Origin: Phaeodactylum tricornutum CCAP 1055/1
Taxonomy: Eukaryota > Bacillariophyta > Bacillariophyceae > Surirellales > Neidiaceae
Reading direction: 5' to 3'
NCBI RefSeq assembly: GCF_000150955.2
Contig: NC_011684.1
Span: forward strand, 372,001 to 436,000
Length of the DNA stretch: 64,000 bases
The translations under genes were made by a program, and so were the position numbers. Shown one piece after another: positions 11,669-21,378 of this stretch. The stretch's first letter is position 1; the number at the start of each line of letters is the position of its first letter. The notes beneath the pieces are model-generated. The model was not told the DNA's origin. It worked only from the letters and a program-made list of their open reading frames with translations, and searched no databases.

Positions 11669-13702
11669 TCAATCATCAGTTGCTGCCTTCGCCACGCGCC
11701 ACTTCCCACTACGGACGCGTGTTGGAAAAGTAAAGACTTCCGATTCTTCTTCCGAGTCAGACGCAAAGACTGGTACGCGAGCCACCGTTAAAACATCCAC
11801 ATCTGACGCTTCGTCATCATCAAATTGATCCTTAGCATCCAAATCGGCCAGGAACCTACCATTTGTATCAACATCAAATTCGTCTTCTCGTTCCACGTAC
11901 TCGACATTGCTGGGCAGCGCTTGGAAGTCGGGCGCAAAAGCTGTCCAGTTGACCCGCGGCCCCCACATGTCAACCAATCCGTCCGACGTTGCCACAGCCA
12001 AAAATGTCCGTGCTGGATGCCAGGCCACCGCGTACAGGGAGACCCCGGCTCCGGTGAGTTTGTCCATGAGTGCTCCGGTGGACGTATTCCAAACGTAGAC
12101 TTCGTACTTGTTGTCGTCCCCGTTCGCCCCACCAACAATGAATTCGCCGTCGCCACTCAAATCACACGAGGCAAATTTGACCTTGTTGACGACGTCTTGG
12201 AAAACCCAATGGGGTTTGTCCACGGCGTCAGGAGTTTCCCAGCATTCGTTCGTCGCATAAAGACGAAGAGAACCATTGGCGCAATTGACGACAATGTGTT
12301 TGCCGTTGCGAGAGACGAGCAAGTACCAGGCAGCTGCGGAGCTGACGTTGCTTTCGATCGCAAAACGAGGGTACACCATTGGTAGCGTAACCGATTGAAC
12401 GCCTGTGTAGGATTGTAAGGTTTGCAAAAGGCTTTCGATATCCCAACCCAACAGGGTGCCTTCCTTGGTAGCCGCGTAAACCCGATCGCGGTGTGGATGA
12501 AAGGATGCACACGTAATAAAATGTTCGTCGGTATCGTCCCACAATGGAATGATCAAAGTCTTGGCTTGTTCGTACAAAGGAACCGCATCTTGATCATCAT
12601 TGGATGGCTCGCGGTCGTCATCAACGACCTTTCCGTGTGTCCATACGTTTGCCGGCATCCAGAACACGACAAGGGTTCCGTCCGTCAAAGCGGCGAGACC
12701 ACACGTTCGTATGCGGGGATGTACTTGTAGCGATCCTCCGATGGGAACGTCGAAGCTCCAGGAGACGGCCGGGCTCTTACACAGCCTCGAATTGGAGGAC
12801 CAGGTCGGGATCGCGTCTACTGGTAACCAGCGCTGCTCCGGCAAGGTTCTGTTTTCTGTGACTGGTAGAATGTCCAGCGCCAAGGTATTCTGAACCAGTA
12901 CGTAGCGATCGTCGGCATCGTTAAAGGCCGTGGCGGCGGTTTGCTCGGTTGCATGTTGAGCGGACGGGAGATCATCCGCCAGTCCGCTCTGACGTTCTTT
13001 TCTTCCGTGCGGAGATGTGCTTAATCTCTTTTCCGTACTGGCATCGTCGTCGCCACCGTTTTGACTGGATACATGCGTCGCACTCGTCTGGTTATTGGAC
13101 GTCGTATTTGTACTGTTGGTACCGCCGGTGTGATCCTGTACCTGTGCCGCAATAGCGTGGGCGCATTCTTCAGAACCGTACGGATGGGTGGTATCCCAAA
13201 GTCGCACAGTGGCGTCCCCCGCGGCGCCCACCAACAGGGACCGTGAACGCCGTGACCACGAAACACTCGTTACTCCGCGCCGTGTCGTAGCCTTTGACGA
13301 CGCTTCCTGAGCATTGCTGATATTCTTGCTTTTGTGCTTGGCCTTTTGGCTGTTTTTACTACTGCCGAGTCGCTTCGTATCTTCTAGGTCAAGTTCGACT
13401 TCGGGTAGGTCGTCGTTGGGATAGAGCGCACTCAAGGTTCGGCTGAGGACGTTGTGCACACCGACGGCTCCGCTGCCGTATCCCACGGCGAGGTACGTCC
13501 CGCGCCGATTAAAGGCGACGTGGTAAGCGGCTTGCCATTCTGGATCGACGAGGACCGCACGGCCCTTTTTGGACGGCGGTACCGTGTGTGCTTCCAACAG
13601 CTCGTGCCGACGAAAATGAAAACTGGGATCCGCCATGGACAGGGTGGAGTCCACGCGATCCGGGATCTGGCGCCCGAACGGGTCCAGCAATTCCAAATTC
13701 AT
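11669..13702 (-). CDS. RBBP5/Swd1-like WD40 subunit of Set1/COMPASS
   Basis: Single exon, 677 residues. I start at the ATG at 13702 because the product then begins MNLELLDPFG, matching the RBBP5 N-terminus. WD40 blades include a VSWSRRSRSLLVGAAGDATVRLWD stretch. The most diagnostic part is near the C-terminus: LSGDGEFIVGG, AWHPARTFLAVA and NWTAFAPDFQALPSNVEYVERE, the RBBP5 segment with FAPDF and the acidic EYxERExEFD hinge that contacts the other core subunits. Between blades 1 and 4 sits a long disordered, acidic and Ser/Thr-rich insert. The tail is acidic with a DSEEESE patch. Role by family: scaffold for histone H3K4 methylation in the nucleus. Confidence 0.9.
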   Translation of the reverse strand: MNLELLDPFGRQIPDRVDSTLSMADPSFHFRRHELLEAHTVPPSKKGRAVLVDPEWQAAYHVAFNRRGTYLAVGYGSGAVGVHNVLSRTLSALYPNDDLPEVELDLEDTKRLGSSKNSQKAKHKSKNISNAQEASSKATTRRGVTSVSWSRRSRSLLVGAAGDATVRLWDTTHPYGSEECAHAIAAQVQDHTGGTNSTNTTSNNQTSATHVSSQNGGDDDASTEKRLSTSPHGRKERQSGLADDLPSAQHATEQTAATAFNDADDRYVLVQNTLALDILPVTENRTLPEQRWLPVDAIPTWSSNSRLCKSPAVSWSFDVPIGGSLQVHPRIRTCGLAALTDGTLVVFWMPANVWTHGKVVDDDREPSNDDQDAVPLYEQAKTLIIPLWDDTDEHFITCASFHPHRDRVYAATKEGTLLGWDIESLLQTLQSYTGVQSVTLPMVYPRFAIESNVSSAAAWYLLVSRNGKHIVVNCANGSLRLYATNECWETPDAVDKPHWVFQDVVNKVKFASCDLSGDGEFIVGGANGDDNKYEVYVWNTSTGALMDKLTGAGVSLYAVAWHPARTFLAVATSDGLVDMWGPRVNWTAFAPDFQALPSNVEYVEREDEFDVDTNGRFLADLDAKDQFDDDEASDVDVLTVARVPVFASDSEEESEVFTFPTRVRSGKWRVAKAATDD

Positions 13703-13959
13703 TAATGCAAAGGCTTTCTCGCGAAGCTGGACAAAGGGATAGTAGAAACGCAAAAACGTCGAATCCAACCGAGACCAAGCACTTCCGTACTACTGATTAG
13801 ACGCGGCTGCAACAGTTTAGCACTTAGTAACAAGGCTATTTCGTTGCCGGTGTAGCGTTTTGATACATCGTGGTTGCTGCATGATACATTGTGTTCACGG
13901 ATTGGAAGAGTTCACAGTCAACAATGCATGGCATTAGCTGCTGCCAACCATAGTGTTTT
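13703..13959. other. Upstream flank of RBBP5 gene, no gene
   Basis: This 257-bp stretch runs from the RBBP5 start to the first repeat copy. It should hold the RBBP5 promoter. No recognisable element was seen. Confidence 0.4.
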
Positions 13960-14100
13960 CACTGTCAATGTCATGTCCGTTTCCGCTCGAGATAATCAGG
14001 GTTCCTTACCTAGGGTTTTGTGAGCATTCGTCCTATCGTGAAATTTCAATAGTATCCAAAGGGTGTCGAGCGGGACACGGATATCCTTCCCAATTGTTTT
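13960..14100. repeat. Direct repeat copy A1 (141 bp)
   Basis: This stretch is repeated nearly identically at 14732..14871, with shared blocks such as CCGCTCGAGATAATCAGGGT and CGAGCGGGACACGGATATCC. It begins with CACTGTCA, the same octamer that ends the inverted-repeat element to its right. It carries a short internal inverted pair (CCGCTCGA / TCGAGCGG). No coding potential. Confidence 0.85.
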
Positions 14101-14336
14101 GACAGTGGGCGTCACCATAGAATGATCATTTGGCTATAACTTTTCTAGAAACGCGCAAATGGCTCTGCTGTCCCTACAGTGGGAAAGAAATTGATTCGAA
14201 CTTTCTAATTAGTTTTTTTTAATATTCTGACTCCTAGGAGAGATGGAGTTATCATAGTCCAAAAAAATTTGGTCTAGCTCGTGACTCGATTCACGAGTTG
14301 ATTTCGATGCCAAATCGCCAAAACACAAAATTCACC

Positions 14337-14501
14337 ATGGCGGACTTGTATGAAGATTACACCGCTTCTTCAGATGAAGAATCTGATGTAACTTGTAGAG
14401 TCACAAAAAGCTTACAATGGAAGGCCGGAAACCTCTTCAAAATTGTACTTGTTGAAGTCTCCAAAGGCATCCAACACCAAGTTGGGCCGACAAGAGTGTA
14501 A
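14337..14501 (+). CDS. Small ORF inside the inverted-repeat element
   Basis: A 54-codon frame starting MADLYEDYTASSDEESD and ending TAA at 14501. An extension from an earlier ATG at 14307 is possible. The acidic, Ser-rich start followed by a basic part looks protein-like. It could be a transposase N-terminal remnant or a captured host exon; a GTAAGT donor-like site lies just downstream at 14520. No family recognised. Confidence 0.25.
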   Translation: MADLYEDYTASSDEESDVTCRVTKSLQWKAGNLFKIVLVEVSKGIQHQVGPTRV

Positions 14502-14612
14502 AAAACAACTTAACATTTGGTAAGTTGCAATTTATCTATGTATTTTTTTTACTGTTAATACGTAAATACTAGTGGTTCTCCGGGTTATTTATCCAATTTC
14601 AAGGTCTCATCT

Positions 14613-14643
14613 AGGTATCTAGCCGAAGGCGGCTGAGATACCT
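14613..14643. other. Strong hairpin within the element
   Basis: AGGTATCT-AGCCG-AAGG-CGGCT-GAGATACCT pairs almost perfectly around a four-base loop, with one unpaired G. It may be a cruciform or RNA stem. Function unknown. Confidence 0.6.
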
Positions 14644-14731
14644 ACCGCTTCATAAAGTCGCTCAATTGTACATTTAACACGTAAATAGATACCCATATAC
14701 TGAGTTTATTTCTTCATCCTATGGTGACGCC

Positions 14732-14871
14732 CACTGTCACTGTCATGTTCGTTTCCGCTCGAGATAATCAGGGTTCCGTACTTAGGGTTTTGTGAGTGAT
14801 CGTCCTCTCGTGAAATTTCAATAGTATCCAAAGGGTGTCGAGCGGGACACGGATATCCTTCCCATTGTTTT
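14732..14871. repeat. Direct repeat copy A2 (140 bp)
   Basis: Second copy of the 141-bp repeat, same orientation, 772 bp downstream of A1, differing at about ten positions. Its first eight bases overlap the right end of the inverted-repeat element, so the block is A1-element-A2. Confidence 0.85.
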
Positions 14872-15273
14872 CAGTATAGTCACAATGAGTACCATTTGTA
14901 CGAAGGATACCCCTTCCGATTAGGTTATGTTGTTCACAATCTCTGGTTCGGAGGATTGCCCCGACCACCGCAGACTGACGTACTCCACTCCTTAGGGCGT
15001 AGGTAAGTAGTACCAGCGCAGGATGGGCCAATTGATTGCACGCCCACTAACATCATCCCGACCGCGAGGGAGAGCGTGCCAGCGCTGGGCTTGCCCCCGT
15101 CGCTGCTACCAGAAAGTCTCGAATAGTAGGAACGGTACCGTACGGATAGACTACCAAACGAACATCACATCCAGCAGCAGCGCATCGATATTGGCAAAGC
15201 AGTTTCCGTCGTTGGTCCCCATCATCCGAAGCACCTTGAATTGTTTGTGTGGTTTCCGTTTACTTCCTTTATC
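14872..15273. other. Intergenic region before plastid L10
   Basis: About 400 bp following repeat copy A2. It must contain the L10 promoter. No RNA gene or repeat was recognised. Confidence 0.4.
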
Positions 15274-15930
15274 ATGGTGCGACGAGCAATTCTTCTTTTC
15301 CCCACACTCGCGTGTATCGCCGCCGCGTTTACGGGCCAGCCGTTGGTATCGCGAAGTCCGTCGGCTTCCTACAGCCTCTCGATGGGTGGGGCACAGGGAT
15401 ACGCCACTTCGCTCGAGGGCAAGAAGAATACCGTGACCAAAGTGCAGAGTCTGTTGGATTCTTCCCAAATGGTCTTCACAATCCCCGCCGGATCCATAAC
15501 TGTGGCACAGACGCAAGCGCTCCGACGCAGCATGCCGAGCGGTACCACCGTACAGATTGTCAAGAACAAGCTAATGGCCCGGGCCGTCGAAGGCACGGAC
15601 TACGCCGTCGCCACCAGCTTGCTCCAGGGCGCCAACGCCTGGTTCTTTATTGAAGAAGATATCGGCGGTACTTTGAAAGCCTACAACGCGTTCTTGAAGA
15701 ATTTCGGCAAGCGGGAGTCGCACCCTATTCTGGGCGGCGTGATCGAAGGTAACACGTACGACGCTGCCGGCGTCGAAGCCATTGGCAAATTACCCTCCAA
15801 GCAAGATCTGTACGCCAAGATTGCCGGATCGATCAAGGCCGTTCCCACCAAGGTGGCGCGGGTTATCAAGGCGCCAAACTCCAAGTTGGCGCGGGCCATC
15901 AAACTCGCCACGGACGAAGTTCACAAGTAA
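15274..15930 (+). CDS. Plastid-targeted ribosomal protein L10 (uL10)
   Basis: Single exon, 218 residues from the ATG at 15274. The N-terminus is a signal peptide (RRAILLFPTLACIAAA) followed directly by Phe (FTGQP), the diatom ASAFAP-type site, then a Ser/Arg-rich transit peptide. The mature part is bacterial-type L10: KVQSLLDSSQMVFTIP, ITVAQTQALRRSM, VQIVKNKLMARAVEGT and a C-terminal helix binding L7/L12. It should form the stalk base of the plastid ribosome after passing ER and plastid membranes. Confidence 0.92.
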   Translation: MVRRAILLFPTLACIAAAFTGQPLVSRSPSASYSLSMGGAQGYATSLEGKKNTVTKVQSLLDSSQMVFTIPAGSITVAQTQALRRSMPSGTTVQIVKNKLMARAVEGTDYAVATSLLQGANAWFFIEEDIGGTLKAYNAFLKNFGKRESHPILGGVIEGNTYDAAGVEAIGKLPSKQDLYAKIAGSIKAVPTKVARVIKAPNSKLARAIKLATDEVHK

Positions 15931-16443
15931 AGAAAAAACAACGTTGGATCGTACACCTACTCGTTCTTGTAGTATATACCATTGTATCGTGTTCTATCGT
16001 TGGCCGAGTAAGAAGGAATTACTACTAGGTACATATTTCGTAATGCTTGGATCTACCGCTTAGCTCCTTGCTTGCCTTCAGACCTAGCTAGCTAGCTAGG
16101 TAACCGTACAGTGTACACGAGGGGGTGACTCGAAAGAATCGTGGCGGCGGGTAGCTCAAACGAACACGACAGACGGTGGAATGTGTGATGGGCGCAACGT
16201 GTCAGTCCGTACGTCTTACGGCTGGACGGAACCGGAACCTTACTGTTAGTTCGGATTTTTCCAACGCGACGCGATCCAGAGAAGCACGCACAAGGATATG
16301 GCAAAAGGATGGGTCAGGCAGGAACACATCCTGTGCCTGCCTACCCCGCTGTGAAGGTATAGCAAGCATAGCAGTATTGTACACGCCAGCCTCGTCCCCA
16401 ATATTCGCGTATACCGTGTTGTGTACGGTGAACAAGGAACCAC
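15931..16443. other. Intergenic region with a (CTAG)4 run
   Basis: 513 bp between two same-strand genes. A CTAG tetranucleotide run lies at 16084..16099. No gene or RNA recognised; the right part should hold the next promoter. Confidence 0.4.
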
Positions 16444-18057
16444 ATGAGGCGGCGAGACCGCACGTCGCAGTGGACTAAACGACCAATCGGATGGCCCAAC
16501 GTCACCTGGGGCTTGTTGCTTTGGTCGGCGACTCGGCGTAGTCCGCCCGTGTCGCAGGCGTTCGTGTTCCGTTGCCGACCATCATCGACGATTATACCTT
16601 CTTTCGAGCTTTCCTCGTCGGGACTTCGCTTTCGACAGCGGCAACTACAACCTAAGCCATTGCAATCGTTACAACCTCGATCGGTTCGTTGTCCGATATT
16701 CCCTTTACGTACGTCGCCACACAACAATCAAGACGAACAACCGAACGATACCACTGCAAATGTCCCAACGTCCGCATCGTTCCGTTTGTGGGAAAACGCC
16801 GGTGCCGAAATGTACGACGAACAACGTCCACGTCGGACGCTGTCGTCCGTCACCGAGAACCCACACGCGCCTCCGCCGTGGGCGAGCCTTACCGATCGGA
16901 ACGATTGGGGCGTGCACGTTCGTTCCCACCCGCCATTATACCCACACACTTTGGACCAGGTCGTGTCCCACATCTTTCACGCTGTCGCCGCCACTCTGTA
17001 CGGTCAACAAATGCCGGACCCGAACGTGGTGCGCAATATTTGGCAGGGGGACACCCTGCACGGACGACGACCCACCCGCGCGCGCTGGGATGCCGGACGC
17101 ATCGGAATCGAACTGGATCACGTACAGGCACTCTTTGCGCGAGAGAATAGCAGCAGTAGTAGCAGCAGTAGTGCCAGTGGAATCCGCAAATTGTCGTTGC
17201 TCTTGGCTGGTAAACTGGCCACGCAACCGTGGGATGGATACGAAACGAAACAATTTCACTCCGATACGCACCGCATCACGAAAGGGGAACCAACTCGCCC
17301 AATTGTGCTCTATTTCAGCACAATCAAGCAAGCTCTCATGGCGAGCCACGAACTCGGGATATTGCGTCGGATCGAACACGAAACGCACGCTACAACAACG
17401 TCCACTGCATCCACACGATACGATAGCGTGACGATTCTCTCGTTGGACCGCGAAGCGACCATTCCGGAATCGCTGTGCCGGCGGCCCCGGCGCAAGGGCA
17501 CGTCGTCCAATCCAGCCGTGAACGGTTGCGTGGATCCTACGCGTGGTCTCTTGATCCTGGTGCAACCCACCGACTACGACGACGAATACCGTCCACCCGG
17601 TCCGAACGTGGGTTCCGTGGAGCGCCTACAGCGGCTCGTTGCCCAAGCCGCCATTTACCAACTCCCCACTGTTGTTCTGTCTCCAAGGTATCTCAAACAT
17701 CCACACTTTCCGGAAGAAGCCTACGAGCAGAGTGGTTTCCAACAATCGGGCTATTACGGTGGTGTGGAACCCCCGAAAGGGCCGACCCCTTGGGTCCTCC
17801 GGGACTTTACGCCGCCCGTCTTGAGTTGGATCGGTAACGCGCTACCGGTGACTCGAAACGCCCGCTACCGTGGGGTCGCCCTATGGCAGAGCAATTTGGA
17901 CGAAGGCCATGGTTGGCATGTGTACGGCGTCCCCCGGATGGGTGGGACGACGCCGGACTACCTGGCGAGCACCCGGACCGCCTCGGGCCGACCCACCCAG
18001 GACGTGATGCGGCGGGTCCTAGCCGAGTTTTCGCGGTACGACGAATCCACGGAATGA
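16444..18057 (+). CDS. DUF1995-like protein with possible plastid pre-sequence
   Basis: Single exon, 537 residues from the first ATG. The N-terminus has a hydrophobic patch (TWGLLLWSA) and VSQAFVFRC, resembling a signal-peptide cleavage before Phe, then a basic Ser-rich stretch as in plastid transit peptides. The C-terminal half resembles the algal/plant DUF1995 family: a nucleotide-binding-like core with GLLILVQPTDYDDE, YQLPTVVLSPRYL, then WVLRDFTPPVLSWIG and a final GVALWQSNLDEGHGWHVY. A Ser homopolymer at about residues 235-245 is coded by AGC/AGT repeats. Molecular function of the family is unknown. An assignment by memory, so moderate confidence. Confidence 0.6.
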   Translation: MRRRDRTSQWTKRPIGWPNVTWGLLLWSATRRSPPVSQAFVFRCRPSSTIIPSFELSSSGLRFRQRQLQPKPLQSLQPRSVRCPIFPLRTSPHNNQDEQPNDTTANVPTSASFRLWENAGAEMYDEQRPRRTLSSVTENPHAPPPWASLTDRNDWGVHVRSHPPLYPHTLDQVVSHIFHAVAATLYGQQMPDPNVVRNIWQGDTLHGRRPTRARWDAGRIGIELDHVQALFARENSSSSSSSSASGIRKLSLLLAGKLATQPWDGYETKQFHSDTHRITKGEPTRPIVLYFSTIKQALMASHELGILRRIEHETHATTTSTASTRYDSVTILSLDREATIPESLCRRPRRKGTSSNPAVNGCVDPTRGLLILVQPTDYDDEYRPPGPNVGSVERLQRLVAQAAIYQLPTVVLSPRYLKHPHFPEEAYEQSGFQQSGYYGGVEPPKGPTPWVLRDFTPPVLSWIGNALPVTRNARYRGVALWQSNLDEGHGWHVYGVPRMGGTTPDYLASTRTASGRPTQDVMRRVLAEFSRYDESTE

Positions 18058-18601
18058 ATGCTCGACGACCCAGGGTAATGTAAGGAATAGGCGACTTTGG
18101 GAAGGGAGGGAACGATTGGGCGACCTTGGAGGCTTTCCCTGGAATCCAAGACTCGATTGTTTCCGGGTTTCGCTAATTGATGTGAATTTGTAAAGTGCTC
18201 TCGAAATCCGGGCCGACGCGCCGTGTCTGACCGGAGTACCGCGGATTTGAGTTCGATGACGGCAAATTCTTCGCAAACAATCCGGTCACGGACGGGTGTC
18301 AACCCTCCGTGAGTCTCATTCAGTAACTGTTGGTCCATACATTGTTCCGTTGTATTGACTTACTTAACATAGTTGATATAGAGACAAACATTCAATTTGG
18401 GCATTCGAGTCATTGAAAAGTCTTTTTTCGCGGTCACCAAACCGAGGCCTATTGGGTTCTTGGTATCCCTCGCCCCCCCGAACCCGCGCACAGGGGAGCG
18501 CGATTCGCTGTGTCACCTTCTACTCACTACCGCGTTACGATTCCTTCCATTGCATATTATATTACCCGTACCGGTGGTTCGGATCTCTCTCGACGACTAC
18601 C
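18058..18601. other. Intergenic region, no gene seen
   Basis: 544 bp between same-strand genes, presumably the terminator of the left gene and promoter of the ankyrin gene. No distinctive element. Confidence 0.4.
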
Positions 18602-21221
18602 ATGGCCTTTCCGGGACGCACGGAAGACGCCTTGTTTACGGCGGTGGCGGTGGGAGATCACGTCCAACTGTCGAATGTCGTGGCGGCGCACGCGCACCGT
18701 GCGTTGGGGAATTTCCTCGCGATGCGGCAACGTTGGAACGTCGGAGCGTGCACCTCACGATCGACACGGATGGGTACGTAGAATACGACACGTTGGCTTT
18801 TTGCGAGAGAGAGAATGAGTATATATATGTGTGTGTGCGTGCGTTGGAGTTGGAACAACCGGGGATCCAGGGGACTCGGGTGTGTAAAAGTGTGCGTGTG
18901 CGTGCACTGTACACGACGATGGATTGCTCCCCGGAACAATTCCCTTCTTTAGACATCTCTGTACCACGGCAACATCGTCATCGTCACTGCCGTAAGCACT
19001 CTTTTACTTATTCTTCTTGTTGACTTTTGGAAATATTACAGAAGAAAAGGCGGACGAATTCCATCAGGTAGCGGCACCGTATCCCTTCGCTTCTCCATCC
19101 GACAGTCGCATGGCTCATTCGCCCCAGGCTTCCCACCAGGCCTGCAACGACTTGCTCCACGAGCTTGCCGCCTTTTTGACGAACCGCGTGGAGTCACGCT
19201 CCTCGTTCGGCGACTCGTCGTATCGCCCGGAGCTCGAGCGCTTGGTACGGGACGCTTCGGCGAGTTTGACGGAGATCCGTCCACCCGCCAACTTGGTCGT
19301 CTACGCCGACGGCACGACACACTGGGAACCCCCACCGGACGCCATTGACGCTACCGTCGCTACGACGACACTACCGCACAACAATCATATTCGAGCGTGG
19401 TGTTCGACGACACCCCCGGTCTTTGACGGGAGTGTGGCCAACGCCACGCCACCGCCGCTGGGCCACGGGAATGGGCCGGCGGGAGGCGCCGGAACGATCC
19501 TGCACTTGGCCTGTGCCGTCGACAACCCCTTGGCTCTCGCGTTTTTGCTCGCCATCGGAGCCGACGCACGCTCCTCGCATACGGCCTTTCGACGACTCGT
19601 TGTACACGAAGCGGCCTGCAACGGATCCCTACAGTGTTTGACGCTGTTGCTCGAAACCGGACGCCGCTTGCGGGAAATGAACGAACCCAAGCCCGCGCGG
19701 ACGACCCACTCTTGCTCCCCCACGAGTGCGTCCGAATTCAATCTGCCCTATTTGCCGCGCCGTGTGCAGCCCAACATCGAATCGACCACGGCGGTGGATT
19801 CGAGTGAGACCGATCCGTCTTGTTGGCGCCCGTACCGTGCCGAGTCATCCAAACTCCAATGCGAAAGCGAACCGGAACTCTGTCGGACGCGACCGTCACT
19901 CGATTTCGTTTCTTTGTTGTGGTTGTTTCGTGACTGCGCGGAACAAGTCAAACGCGGGGAAATTACTACACTGGACGCGGCCCGACAGGTTCTGGACTAT
20001 GGGTCTCTCTCCGGTGTTTCCAAGGCCTCCTTGGCACGCTCTTGTGCCTTGGGGAGTCACCTCCACGTTCGGAGTATTGGTCGGCCCCCCGGAGGAACCG
20101 CCGACGGGCACGGCAACACACCATTGCACTGGGCCGCCTTTAAAAACGAAACGGAATGCGTCAACCTATTGTTACGGTACGGATCCGATCCAAACGCCCG
20201 GGCTCATCCATCCGGATGGACGCCACTGCACGATGCCGCCTACAGCAACTCCAGAGAATGCATCGCCCTCCTCATGGATGCTGGTGCGCTGGTCGATGCC
20301 CGCGCCAACAGTGGAGCCACGCCGTTGTGCTTTGCCGCCCAGGAAGACTCGGCCGAAGCCGCCGCTCTCCTATTGCGGTACGGCTCCGATCTGCAAACAC
20401 GCTGTGCGGGAGGACCTGTACGGGATGATAATACCATTGGACCCGGGGGGAATCCGTTGCATCCGCATAGTCGGTTCAGTGGATACACACCCTTGCATTA
20501 TTGTGCGCATTACAACGCCCACGAGGCCGCTCGTGTATTGCTCAAACATCCAACTGCCTTGGCGGCCACGGAAATGGCTGATTTGAATGATCGTCTCCCG
20601 ATTCACGTAGCCGTGGCGCGAGGCAGTAGTGATGTCTTGCGGGAATTGCTACACGCCGGGGCGCGTGTAGAAACTCGATCGCGATCGTACTCCCAGGACT
20701 CGTATTTAAACGACTTTGGACGTCCCGTCACTCCTATACGGCTAGGGTCGACGGCACCGCCCGCGCCGGAACGCGTTGCGACTCCCCGACGTGCGCAGGG
20801 AGCGTCTCCGCGAGTGTCGACGCCCGTATCCTCTCCAATGCTGCGTTCCATGATTCCGTCGCAGCCCGTCATGTCCGCGAAGCCTTGGAATTGCCTGACG
20901 CAGCGCTCAATCGATGAATGTAGGCATCTGGTTGCCGAAGCAGAAAAGCAATGGGCCCCGGATCGACATTTGTTGTTCACCCCGAACGATCGACGAGCCG
21001 TCATGCAACTTTTGCGTGTGGGGAAGCGGCTCGAATTGGACGGTACCGGTATATTTATCGACTTGTGGCCACAAGTACTGTCTTTTTGTGGTCGAGGCTG
21101 GTTCGAAATAGAGGAAGTGTCCGCCAAGAGTGCAATGTCGGAAGAAATGGAGCCAGCCAATGATAAGGATAGAGGCTTTGCGGAGGACAGCGACAGATCT
21201 TTTTCACTATCACGGTTTTAG
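18602..21221 (+). CDS. Ankyrin-repeat protein with conserved C-terminal WFE module
   Basis: Proposed model join(18602..18773,19042..21221), a phase-1 intron of 268 bp (GTACGT...ATTACAG). Exon 1 begins MAFPGRTEDALFTAVAVGDH, which itself looks like the start of an ankyrin repeat. Exon 2 has at least six ankyrin units (GTILHLACAVDNPLALAFLL, GNTPLHWAAFKNETECVNLL, GWTPLHDAAYSNSRECIALL, GATPLCFAAQ, GYTPLHYCAHYNAHEAARVL, RLPIHVAVARGSSDVLREL). It ends in NDRRAVMQLLRVGKRLE and LWPQVLSFCGRGWFE, a module I associate with a stramenopile ankyrin family. Role: protein-protein interaction scaffold, partners unknown. If the intron is wrong, the alternative start is the ATG at 19110. Confidence 0.8.
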
Positions 21222-21378
21222 ACATTGCAAAGCGTTACGAAGGCAATGAGTCGCATTTTGGCGTATATGGTACTAAGCCTCTTGTACTAATTAGACAGTC
21301 TACACTGTATAAATTCCGACACTTTTAAGGTTTACCTATATGCTGCTGTGACCGAACAAGACCAGCACTATGTTCCGA
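21222..21378. other. Short convergent intergenic gap
   Basis: 157 bp between the ankyrin gene stop and the hemerythrin-like gene stop on the other strand. Nothing recognisable beyond presumed 3' ends. Confidence 0.4.

Larger units (their letters stand above)
14100..14739. mobile_element. 640-bp non-autonomous element with 21-bp perfect terminal inverted repeats (MITE-like)
   Basis: The left end TGACAGTGGGCGTCACCATAG (14100..14120) is the exact reverse complement of the right end (14719..14739), and similarity continues inward for about ten bases. The interior is AT-rich with no transposase. It contains two hairpins (14278..14297 and 14613..14643) and one small ORF. The length and ends fit a non-autonomous DNA transposon. 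No clear target-site duplication is visible because the element is bracketed by 141-bp direct repeats. Family not assigned. Confidence 0.65.

Noticed and set aside
13960-14871. Reading the two 141-bp repeats as ends of a small terminal-repeat retroelement
   Set aside because: They lack TG...CA ends, no primer-binding or polypurine site is seen next to them, and the interior has perfect inverted ends instead.
16084-16099. (CTAG)4 run as a regulatory palindrome
   Set aside because: It is a simple tetranucleotide repeat; a similar run occurs near 46436, with no link to a shared function.
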